This document shows, piece after piece, positions 1 through 4,892 of a stretch of 6,272 nucleotides of DNA (positions within the stretch are counted from its first letter, which is position 1; every line of letters starts with the position of its first letter). The stretch covers positions 1 to 6,272 of the forward strand of contig CAJUAC010000108.1 in NCBI GenBank assembly GCA_910583885.1. Direction: 5' to 3'. The position numbers were made by a program, and so were the translations under genes. The notes below the pieces were generated by a model. The model saw only the letters and a program-made list of their open reading frames with translations, searched no databases and was not told where the DNA came from. Origin of the DNA: an uncultured Oscillospiraceae bacterium. Its GTDB lineage: Bacteria; Bacillota; Clostridia; Oscillospirales; Oscillospiraceae.

Positions 1-1013
1 TCCCACCACACGGTGTTGTCGTCCAGGTTGTGGACCACGTTGGTGAAGATGGTGCCCTGCTGGGTGGAGGCCAGGGCGTTGGGGTTGGACTTGACATTGG
101 TGCCGGGGGCCACGCCGAAGAAGCCATACTCCGGGTTCATCGCCCACAGGCGGCCGTCCTCGCCGATGCGGATCCAGGCGATGTCGTCGCCCACGCACCA
201 GACCTTCCAGCCCTTCTCGCGGTAGGCCTCGGGGGGGATGAGCATGGCCAGGTTGGTCTTGCCGCAGGCGGAGGGGAAGGCGGCGGCCAGATAGCGGACC
301 TCACCGGCGGGGTTCTGGAGGCCCAGGATGAGCATATGCTCGGCCATCCAACCCTGCTCGTGGCCCAGGTAGGAGGCGATGCGCAGGGCGAAGCACTTCT
401 TGCCCAGCAGCACGTTCCCGCCGTAGCCGGAGTTGACGCTCATGATGGTGTTGTCCTCGGGGAAGTGGACGATGTAGCGGTTCTCGGGGTCGATATCCGC
501 CTTGGCGTGGAGGCCCTTGATGAAGTCGTCACCCATCTTCTCGGCGACAGCGGTGCCCACACGGGTCATGATGCACATGTTGAGCACCACGTAAATGGAG
601 TCGGTCAGCTCAATGCCGTACTTGGCAAAGGGGGAACCCACGACGCCCATGGAGTAGGGGATGACGTACATGGTGCGGCCCTTCATCGCGCCGGTGTACA
701 GCTTGTTGAGCTTGGCGTACATCTCCTGGGGATCCATCCAGTTATTGGTGGGGCCGGCGTTCTCCTTCTTGCGGCAGCAGATGAAGGTGCGGTCCTCCAC
801 ACGGGCCACGTCGTTGACGGCGGTGCGGTGCAGGTAGCAGCCGGGCAGCTTCTCCTGGTTGAGCTGCTCAATCTCGCCGGTGGAGCAGGCCTGGGCCCGC
901 AGGGCGTCGATCTGCTCCTGGGAGCCGTCAATCCAGACGATCTGATCGGGCTGGGTCATTTTGGCCATCTCGTCGATCCAGGACAAGACGGCCTTGTTGT
1001 TTGTCAGAGCCAT
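1..1013 (-). CDS. pckG: GTP-dependent phosphoenolpyruvate carboxykinase, N-terminal 337 residues (3' end outside window)
   Basis: This cytosolic enzyme interconverts oxaloacetate + GTP and PEP + CO2 + GDP, linking the dicarboxylate and glycolytic pools. In fermenting anaerobes it may run in the carboxylating direction (inference). The translation is open to the window edge and ends ...DDNTVWW, so about 55-60% of a roughly 600-residue protein is present. Family marks in order: RVEDRTF at 71-77 (Arg71 matches the substrate-binding Arg of animal PEPCK); GRTMYVIPYSMG at 112-123; YGIELTDS at 132-139; GGNVLLGKKCFALR at 198-211 with the Mn-binding Lys; AEHMLILG at 224-231 with the Mn-binding His226; the P-loop FPSACGKTN at 246-254 with the mobile Cys250 and Lys252; and VGDDIAW at 274-280 with the Mn-binding Asp277. 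The ACGKTN loop marks the GTP family, not the ATP family. The start is set by AGGAGG at 1023-1028, nine bases before ATG. An in-frame upstream ATG at 1052 is less likely because it lies only about 9 nt past the predicted transcription start. One oddity: Cys147 stands where I expect Arg in the NMxIMTR stretch. Confidence 0.97.
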   Translation of the reverse strand, partial: MALTNNKAVLSWIDEMAKMTQPDQIVWIDGSQEQIDALRAQACSTGEIEQLNQEKLPGCYLHRTAVNDVARVEDRTFICCRKKENAGPTNNWMDPQEMYAKLNKLYTGAMKGRTMYVIPYSMGVVGSPFAKYGIELTDSIYVVLNMCIMTRVGTAVAEKMGDDFIKGLHAKADIDPENRYIVHFPEDNTIMSVNSGYGGNVLLGKKCFALRIASYLGHEQGWMAEHMLILGLQNPAGEVRYLAAAFPSACGKTNLAMLIPPEAYREKGWKVWCVGDDIAWIRIGEDGRLWAMNPEYGFFGVAPGTNVKSNPNALASTQQGTIFTNVVHNLDDNTVWW

Positions 1014-1067
1014 GGCAGGTTTCCTCCTAATGGATAATTTTAAGAAAGCCATTGTTTCCTGTATACC

Positions 1068-1096
1068 ATGATACTAAACTCTCTTTGGAATTGCAA
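1068..1096 (-). promoter_or_regulatory. Sigma-A promoter of the PEP carboxykinase gene
   Basis: On the minus strand there is TTGCAA (1091-1096), a 17-base spacer and TATCAT (1068-1073). Transcription would start near 1061, giving a leader of about 48 nt that carries the AGGAGG ribosome-binding site. The spacing is optimal and both boxes are close to consensus. Transcription would therefore begin downstream of the upstream small gene, so pckG is probably its own unit. Confidence 0.7.
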
Positions 1097-1107
1097 GCGG
1101 ATTTGTG

Positions 1108-1154
1108 AAAAAACCGCTGAAATTGGCCAGGAATTTCCCAGGGAATTTTGGCGG
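1108..1154 (-). terminator. Candidate terminator after the small-protein gene
   Basis: Read on the minus strand, CCGC (1151-1154) can pair with GCGG (1114-1117), and five more A/T pairs form inside (1144-1148 with 1120-1124) after a 2x2 internal loop. Six T residues (1108-1113) follow directly. The T-tract is good but the stem is imperfect and the loop long. The position, between the end of the nfeD/small-protein unit and the pckG promoter, is right for a terminator. Confidence 0.4.
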
Positions 1155-1161
1155 CCTGCTG

Positions 1162-1197
1162 ACAGGGGAGCAGAAGGTATCCCCTCTGCCCCCCTGT
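1162..1197 (-). other. Strong RNA hairpin with GATA loop just after the small-protein stop codon
   Basis: On the minus strand 16 consecutive pairs close a GATA tetraloop (1178-1181). The arms are 1182-1197 and 1162-1177. Two of the pairs are G-U wobbles, which become A-C mismatches if the plus strand is transcribed, so the structure suits RNA made from the minus strand. It starts 5 nt after the stop codon at 1203. No T-tract follows directly, so it is not a classic terminator by itself. It may protect the 3' end of the transcript or work with the T-tract element further downstream. Confidence 0.6.
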
Positions 1198-1202
1198 GTG
1201 GA

Positions 1203-1367
1203 CTATAGGTCGTCTGCGTCCTGCACCGGCGTCTCATAGGGGTCCGCCGGGGTGCCGGTCCAGCTGCCCTGTGGGTCCGTTTGAGCGGACTGCCAAAGGG
1301 TCAGCTCCATAGCTTTTTCCATGGCCCGGCTCTGGCGGCCGGGCTTTTCCTGCCGTTTGTCCTGCAT
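1203..1367 (-). CDS. Hypothetical small protein, 54 residues, C-terminal GSWTGTP...PVQDADDL
   Basis: This short gene is overlapped by longer but spurious frames. It starts at an ATG preceded by GGAGG (1375-1379) with a 7-base gap and ends at TAG. The N-terminal half is basic and helix-prone (MQDKRQEKPGRQSRAMEKAM), followed by ELTLWQSAQ. The C-terminal half is acidic and rich in Gly and Pro: GSWTGTP at 34-40, then PVQDADDL at the end. No signal peptide or membrane helix is present. From memory, small proteins with a G-S-[YW]-T-G-x-P ... PVQDADDL tail occur in Clostridia genomes and remain uncharacterised; I cannot verify that here. It lies 51 bp downstream of the NfeD gene on the same strand, with no promoter seen between them, so the two are probably co-transcribed. 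I assign no function. Confidence 0.8.
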   Translation of the reverse strand: MQDKRQEKPGRQSRAMEKAMELTLWQSAQTDPQGSWTGTPADPYETPVQDADDL

Positions 1368-1374
1368 CAGACTG

Positions 1375-1395
1375 CCTCCCTTCCAAGGATGGAGG
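1375..1395 (-). promoter_or_regulatory. Ribosome-binding site of the small protein, with a pairing CCTCC just upstream
   Basis: The GGAGG at 1375-1379 (minus sense) is exactly complementary to CCTCC at 1391-1395, with an 11-nt loop between. If this 5-bp GC-rich stem forms, it hides the ribosome-binding site until it is opened. The upstream NfeD frame ends at 1419, so ribosomes finishing it would stop close to this stem, consistent with translational coupling. The complementarity is seen directly; the regulation is inference. Confidence 0.45.
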
Positions 1396-1418
1396 TAGTT
1401 TGCCCCAATTTGCGCAGA

Positions 1419-1880
1419 TTACCGGTCCTGTGCTCCGGCAGCGGCCGCCGCTTTTACCCGGACGATGAGCTTCACGCCCTCCATCCGCTCCACTGCCACC
1501 AGCTCGCCGGAGGCGATCACCGCCCCGTCGCAGCTGCGGGCAGTCCAGGTCTTGCCGTCCAGATAGACCGCGCCGGAGGGTTTGCCGTTGTCAATCTCCT
1601 CCGTGACCCGCGCCTGCGCACCCAGCAGGCGGTCGGCGTTGGTCGGCACGATATGCGGCTTGATAAAACGCCGGGTCAGGGGCCGCACGGCAATACAGGC
1701 CGCAATGGACACCCCTACGAACAGCATCAGTTGTACGTTCAGCGACGCGCCGGCATAAGCGGCAAAGGTGGCCACCAGCGCACCAGCAGAAAACCAGATG
1801 GACACCAGCGCCAAGGTCGCGGCCTCCAGGAACGCGGAAACCGCTGTAACGATCAACCAGACCCAAACCATCCCATTCAT
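1419..1880 (-). CDS. NfeD-family membrane protein with C-terminal OB-fold domain
   Basis: NfeD-like proteins are short integral membrane proteins whose C-terminal soluble OB-fold faces a partner, usually an SPFH (flotillin/stomatin) scaffold, in membrane microdomains or stress responses. This 153-residue protein fits the short class. Hydrophobic segments lie at about 4-24, 25-45 and 48-66, then comes the basic stretch RPLTRRFIKP at 66-75, then the OB-fold at about 82-143. The latter begins DRLLGAQARVTEEI and includes SGAVYLDGKTW at 102-112 and ASGELVAVER at 123-132. The tail KAAAAAGAQDR is low-complexity. The start at MNGMVW is set by GGAGGG (1888-1893) seven bases upstream. The longer frame starting at 1958 is ruled out because it would begin inside the -35 box of the promoter. 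No SPFH partner gene is visible; the next gene downstream is the 54-residue hypothetical. Confidence 0.88.
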   Translation of the reverse strand: MNGMVWVWLIVTAVSAFLEAATLALVSIWFSAGALVATFAAYAGASLNVQLMLFVGVSIAACIAVRPLTRRFIKPHIVPTNADRLLGAQARVTEEIDNGKPSGAVYLDGKTWTARSCDGAVIASGELVAVERMEGVKLIVRVKAAAAAGAQDR

Positions 1881-1929
1881 TGTAAAGCCCTCCATTCTCA
1901 GCCCACAGCTTCCGCTTCTGTCTGCCCCC

Positions 1930-1958
1930 ATTATACTACAGCGGGGACGGTCCGTCAA
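1930..1958 (-). promoter_or_regulatory. Consensus sigma-A promoter of the NfeD/small-protein unit
   Basis: On the minus strand there is TTGACG (1953-1958), exactly 17 bases, then a perfect TATAAT (1930-1935). The predicted transcript starts near 1923, about 43 nt before the NfeD start codon. It lies downstream of the end of the MATE gene, so the NfeD unit does not depend on MATE transcription. It is the strongest-looking promoter in the window and suggests a well-expressed housekeeping unit. Confidence 0.85.
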
Positions 1959-1964
1959 CGCGGG

Positions 1965-1992
1965 AAAAACAGGGGGAGAGGCGTGGGCCCCT
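1965..1992 (-). terminator. Weak candidate terminator at the end of the MATE gene
   Basis: On the minus strand AGGGG (1988-1992), which begins inside the TAG stop, can pair with CCCCT (1971-1975) around a 12-nt loop. It is followed by G and then five T residues (1965-1969). The stem is short and overlaps the stop codon, so this may be only a partial terminator. It lies immediately upstream of the NfeD promoter. Confidence 0.35.
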
Positions 1993-3403
1993 ATGCGGCC
2001 GGCGTGGCCCCGCCGCTGTTGATGGCGTGGAGGCCCTTGACCTTGGCGTAGGCGTGCTTACGGATGAAGAAGAAAAAGAGGATATGTGTGGCAGCGGTGA
2101 TGAACCAGCTGACAGGGTAGGAGATGTAGAGCACGGTAGGGGTGTGGTAGACCTGGAAAACCGTCGCCACCCACACAAGCCGTGTCCCGCAGGCCCCCAC
2201 CATGGAGACTATCATGGGCACGACGGAGTAGCCCAGCCCCCGCAGGACGCCTACCATGGTGTCCATGATGCCGCACAGGAAATAGAGGCTGCACACATAC
2301 CGCAGGCGCAGCATGGCCTCCTGGATGACCGCCTCCTTGCCGGGGGCATAGATCGCGGCAAGGGTGTGGCCGAAGTAGACAACCAGGTTGCCCAGCACCA
2401 GGCCGATGAGGATGACATACCCCTGGCACAGCAGCAGGGTCTTGTCTACCCGCTTGCACTCCCCGGCGCCGTAGTTCTGGCTGGTAAAGGTGAGGTTGGT
2501 CTGGTACAGGGCGTTCATGCCCGCATAGACAAAGCCCTCAATGTTGGCGGAGGCGGAGGAGCCTGCCACAATCGCCGTGGAGTTAAAGGAATTGATAGAG
2601 GACTGGATCACCACATTGGACAGGGAGAACACCATCCCCTGAAACCCCGCCGGGAGGCCCACCTGGCAGATGCGCCGGATGACCCGCTTGTCCAGGGTGA
2701 GGGCGTGGATGTCCAGGTGGAGGGGCCCCTGGTCACGCATCAGGCACAGCAGGACCAGGGCGGCGGAGATGTACTGGGAGATAATGGTGGCCAGGGCCAC
2801 GCCCGCCACGCTCATGTGCAGGGGGATGACGAACAGCAGGTTCAGCAGCACATTGGTCACACCGGCGATGGTCAGGAAGTACAGGGGACGCCGGGTGTCC
2901 CCCTGGGCCCGCAGGATAGCTGCGCCGAAGTTGTAGAGCATGTTCGCCGGCATCCCGCAGAAGTAGACACGCAGGTAGATGGTGGACAGCCCGATGACAT
3001 CCTCCGGGGAGGAGGTCCACTCCAGCAGCTGCCGAGCCAGCAGGTTCCCCATCAGGGCCAGCGCCAGGCCGCTGAGCAGGGAGAGGGTGATCGAAGTGTG
3101 GACGCTCTTGCGCACGTCGTCCTCCCGCCCGGCCCCAATATCCCGGGCCACTGTGACATTGGTACCTACGGAGAACCCGATAAAAATGTTGACCAGCAGG
3201 TTGATGAGGGAGGTATTGGAGCCGACGGCGGCCAACGCCTCCTCCCCGGCATAACGCCCCACCACGACCACATCGGCCGCGTTGAACAGCAGCTGCAACA
3301 GGCTGGAGAGCATCAGCGGCAGGGCGAACAGCAGCAGCTTCCCGGCCAGCGGGCCGTGTACCATGTCCATGCTGTATCCCTGCCTCTGTTTAGGCTGATC
3401 CAT
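1991..3403 (-). CDS. MATE-family multidrug/sodium (or proton) antiporter
   Basis: MATE proteins export cationic drugs, dyes or metabolites across the cytoplasmic membrane, driven by Na+ or H+. This one is full length (470 residues; the family is about 450-480) and has two homologous six-helix halves. The N-terminal MatE repeat spans about 18-178 with ADVVVVGRYAGEEALAAVGS at 43-62 and ILRAQGDTRRPLY at 163-175. The C-terminal repeat spans about 242-402 with LPAGFQG at 250-256, QNYGAGECKRVDK at 309-321 and GVLRGLGYSVVPMIVS at 385-400. A basic cytosolic tail (RKHAYAKVKG) follows. It resembles the clostridial DinF/NorM-like branch; the substrate cannot be read from sequence. GGAGG at 3413-3417 serves either the ATG at 3403 (9-base gap, chosen) or an in-frame GTG at 3406 (6-base gap), which would add one residue. 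It is divergent from the GntR-ABC operon. Confidence 0.96.
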   Translation of the reverse strand: MDQPKQRQGYSMDMVHGPLAGKLLLFALPLMLSSLLQLLFNAADVVVVGRYAGEEALAAVGSNTSLINLLVNIFIGFSVGTNVTVARDIGAGREDDVRKSVHTSITLSLLSGLALALMGNLLARQLLEWTSSPEDVIGLSTIYLRVYFCGMPANMLYNFGAAILRAQGDTRRPLYFLTIAGVTNVLLNLLFVIPLHMSVAGVALATIISQYISAALVLLCLMRDQGPLHLDIHALTLDKRVIRRICQVGLPAGFQGMVFSLSNVVIQSSINSFNSTAIVAGSSASANIEGFVYAGMNALYQTNLTFTSQNYGAGECKRVDKTLLLCQGYVILIGLVLGNLVVYFGHTLAAIYAPGKEAVIQEAMLRLRYVCSLYFLCGIMDTMVGVLRGLGYSVVPMIVSMVGACGTRLVWVATVFQVYHTPTVLYISYPVSWFITAATHILFFFFIRKHAYAKVKGLHAINSGGATPAA

Positions 3404-3460
3404 CACATGTCACCTCCAAAAAAATTTGGGCAGCGGCAGAGCCAGCGCCCAGTTACAGAA

Positions 3461-3489
3461 GTTATATCATATCCCATAGGAAAGAACAA
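3461..3489 (-). promoter_or_regulatory. Promoter of the MATE gene (extended -10)
   Basis: On the minus strand there is TTGTTC (3484-3489), 17 bases, then TATAAC (3461-3466) preceded by TGA, which gives the TGn extended -10 motif. The predicted leader is about 50 nt. The -35 is a weak match, compensated by the extended -10. It lies about 110 bp from the -35 box of the divergent GntR promoter, so the two do not overlap. Confidence 0.65.
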
Positions 3490-3514
3490 CCCCAAACGGA
3501 CAAAAAATGGGCCA

Positions 3515-3531
3515 AAAACCGGAGCGGTTTT
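3515..3531. repeat. Perfect inverted repeat AAAACCG-GAG-CGGTTTT between the divergent promoters
   Basis: Seven-base arms (3515-3521 and 3525-3531) flank GAG. It is symmetrical and ends in T on both strands, so it could act as a small bidirectional terminator or as a protein-binding site. It lies about 25 bp upstream of the MATE -35 box. No gene ends here that needs a terminator, so an insulator or operator role is possible. The function is not known from sequence. Confidence 0.5.
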
Positions 3532-3565
3532 CTGCATTTGTTTGGGCTTCTTTGTAGCGGTGGGG

Positions 3566-3598
3566 GAGGGGCGCTGCCTGTTTTTTGCGCCGGCCCTC
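3566..3598. repeat. GC-rich interrupted inverted repeat abutting the GntR -35 box
   Basis: GAGGG-GCGC (3566-3574) can pair with GCGC-CGG-CCCTC (3587-3598), with a 3-nt bulge (CGG) and a 12-nt loop that holds a T6 run. The last base is directly next to the TTGACA of the GntR promoter. It may be an upstream regulatory site. The match is imperfect. Confidence 0.35.
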
Positions 3599-3626
3599 TT
3601 GACAAACTGTAAATACTGTGTATACT
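3599..3626 (+). promoter_or_regulatory. Sigma-A promoter of the GntR-ABC operon
   Basis: Perfect TTGACA (3599-3604), a 16-base spacer and TATACT (3621-3626). Transcription would start near 3633. The leader is about 25 nt and carries GGAGAG (3645-3650) seven bases before the GntR ATG. The -10 box lies inside an inverted repeat, as expected for an autorepressed promoter. Confidence 0.82.
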
Positions 3627-3639
3627 GTTCATATACACA
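3617..3639. promoter_or_regulatory. Probable GntR/YtrA operator: perfect inverted repeat over the -10 and start site
   Basis: The left arm TGTGTATA (3617-3624) and right arm TATACACA (3632-3639) are exact reverse complements separated by 7 bases (CTGTTCA). The repeat covers the -10 box and the predicted transcription start, so a bound dimer would block RNA polymerase. GTGTA/TACAC-like half sites are typical of YtrA-type operators as I recall them. The gene just downstream encodes such a regulator, so autorepression is the natural reading (inference). Confidence 0.7.
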
Positions 3640-3657
3640 TAAACGGAGAGTCACGCA

Positions 3658-4032
3658 ATGGATATCATTATCAGCAATTCCAGCGGCCAGCCAATCTATG
3701 AGCAGATCTGCCGGCAGGTCAAGGGGGCCATTGCCGCAGGGCGGCTGAGGCCGGGGGAGCCGCTGCCCTCCATCCGGGCCCTGGCCCGGGATCTGCGTAT
3801 CAGTGTAATCACCACCAAGCGGGCCTATGAGGAGCTGGAGCGGGAGGGCTTCATCTGTACGGTAGCCGGGAAGGGCAGCTTCGTAGCCCAGCAGAACCTG
3901 GAGCTGGCGAAGGAGAGCAGCCTGCGGGAGATTGAGGCCCATTTGCAGGCGGCTGTGGAGCTGAGCCGCCAGGCCGGCCTGACAGTGGAGGAACTGGAAG
4001 ATATACTGCATGTATTGAGCGAGGAGGAATAG
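3658..4032 (+). CDS. GntR-family transcriptional regulator, YtrA subfamily
   Basis: A DNA-binding repressor that probably controls its own operon. The 124-residue length is right for the YtrA subfamily, which carries only a short C-terminal dimerisation region and no large effector domain. The winged helix-turn-helix spans about 10-78: QPIYEQICRQVKGAI (11-25), GEPLPSIRALARDL (33-46), the recognition segment ISVITTKRAYEELEREG (48-64) and the wing GKGSFV (71-76). Residues 80-122 are two predicted helices rich in Glu and Leu for dimerisation. The start is supported by GGAGAG at 3645-3650 with a 7-base gap. Only 5 bp separate its stop from the ABC ATPase, and the GGAGG for that gene lies inside the last codons here, implying co-translation. 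YtrA-type repressors respond to envelope stress or antibiotics in characterised cases; the signal here is unknown. Confidence 0.95.
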   Translation: MDIIISNSSGQPIYEQICRQVKGAIAAGRLRPGEPLPSIRALARDLRISVITTKRAYEELEREGFICTVAGKGSFVAQQNLELAKESSLREIEAHLQAAVELSRQAGLTVEELEDILHVLSEEE

Positions 4033-4037
4033 ACAAA

Positions 4038-4892
4038 ATGGAGACTAATGCAATCGAGATCAAGGGCTTGTCCAAGCATTACAAGGACTTTTCCCTGGAC
4101 AGTCTGGATCTGACGCTGCCTACGGGCTGTGTGCTGGGGCTGGTAGGGGAGAACGGGGCTGGGAAGAGCACCACCATCCGGCTGATTATGGACGCCCTGG
4201 AGCGGGACGGCGGGACCGTCTCTGTACTGGGGGTGGATAACCAGAGCAAGGCGTTCCAGGATCTCAAGGAGGACATCGGCGTGGTGCTGGACGAGACCTT
4301 CGTCCCGGAGATCCTCAGCGCCAAGCAGCTGGGGAAGATCATGGCCGGCACCTTCCGCAACTGGGACCAGGCGGCCTATGACGGCTGGCTGACCAGGCTG
4401 GGCCTGCCCCAGGACAAGAAGTTCAAGGACTACTCCCGCGGCATGACCATGAAGCTGGGCATTGCCGCGGCCTTGAGCCACGGGGCGCGCCTGCTGCTCC
4501 TGGACGAGGCCACCGGCGGGCTGGACCCCATGGTGCGGGAGGAGCTGCTGGAGGTGTTCGCGGACTTCGCCGCCCAGGATGGCCACGCAGTGCTGCTCTC
4601 CAGCCACATTGTCAGCGACCTGGAGCGCATCTGCGACTACATCGCTTTCCTGCACAAGGGGAAGCTGGTGATGTGCGAGGAGAAGGATGTACTGCTGGAG
4701 CGCTACGGCATCCTGAAATGCACCAGGGAGCAGCTGCGCAATATCCCGGAGGAGGCTGTCCACGGCAAACGGGTGGGGGCCTACGGCGTGGAGGCCCTGG
4801 TGGAACGGGAGTACATGCCCCGGGACGTGGTGGTTGACCGGGCGACGCTGGAGGATATCATCCTGTACTTGTCAAAGGAGGAACGGCAATGA
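4038..4892 (+). CDS. ABC transporter ATP-binding protein (YtrB-like, ABC-2 exporter type)
   Basis: The cytosolic ATPase that powers the two membrane proteins encoded after it. It has 284 residues, with a full nucleotide-binding domain at about 6-212: Walker A GENGAGKST at 37-45 (Lys43), an ABC signature of variant form YSRGM at 132-136 in place of LSGGQ, Walker B LLLLD at 152-156 with catalytic Glu157, D-loop GGLDP at 160-164, and switch His190 in SSH. The Q-loop region reads IGVVLDETFVPE (80-91), with no glutamine; as I recall this form is usual in YtrB/YhcH-like ATPases, so it is not necessarily a defect. Residues about 213-284 form a C-terminal extension common in exporter ATPases. GAGGAGG at 4021-4027 serves the start. 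Its TGA overlaps the ATG of the next gene in ATGA, so the two are translationally coupled. Confidence 0.96.
   Translation: METNAIEIKGLSKHYKDFSLDSLDLTLPTGCVLGLVGENGAGKSTTIRLIMDALERDGGTVSVLGVDNQSKAFQDLKEDIGVVLDETFVPEILSAKQLGKIMAGTFRNWDQAAYDGWLTRLGLPQDKKFKDYSRGMTMKLGIAAALSHGARLLLLDEATGGLDPMVREELLEVFADFAAQDGHAVLLSSHIVSDLERICDYIAFLHKGKLVMCEEKDVLLERYGILKCTREQLRNIPEEAVHGKRVGAYGVEALVEREYMPRDVVVDRATLEDIILYLSKEERQ

Noticed and set aside
30..1037. Long 335-codon plus-strand frame opposite the PEP carboxykinase gene
   Set aside because: Its product is Gly/His/Val-rich without recognisable motifs, and it lies antisense to a clear PEP carboxykinase; a GC-driven shadow.
1014..1052. In-frame upstream ATG adding 13 residues to PEP carboxykinase
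   Set aside because: Only a weak AGGA precedes it and it lies about 9 nt from the predicted transcript start, whereas the ATG at 1013 has AGGAGG at nine bases.
1324..1348. Plus-strand hairpin GCCCGG / CCGGGC followed by TTTT
   Set aside because: It lies within the minus-strand small gene and no plus-strand gene ends there; probably codon-driven coincidence.
1881..1958. 26-residue N-terminal extension of NfeD
   Set aside because: The extended start would fall within the -35 box of the consensus promoter and lacks a ribosome-binding site.
1281..2051. 256-codon plus-strand frame over the small gene and NfeD
   Set aside because: Antisense to two genes with their own promoter and ribosome-binding sites; the composition is not protein-like.
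2027..3748. 573-codon plus-strand frame covering the MATE gene and intergenic region
   Set aside because: Antisense to an unmistakable MATE protein, with low-complexity Gln/Gly/His content, and it runs through two promoters into another frame of the GntR gene.
3825..4763. 312-codon minus-strand frame across GntR and the ABC ATPase
   Set aside because: Antisense shadow of two well-supported genes, with no family features.
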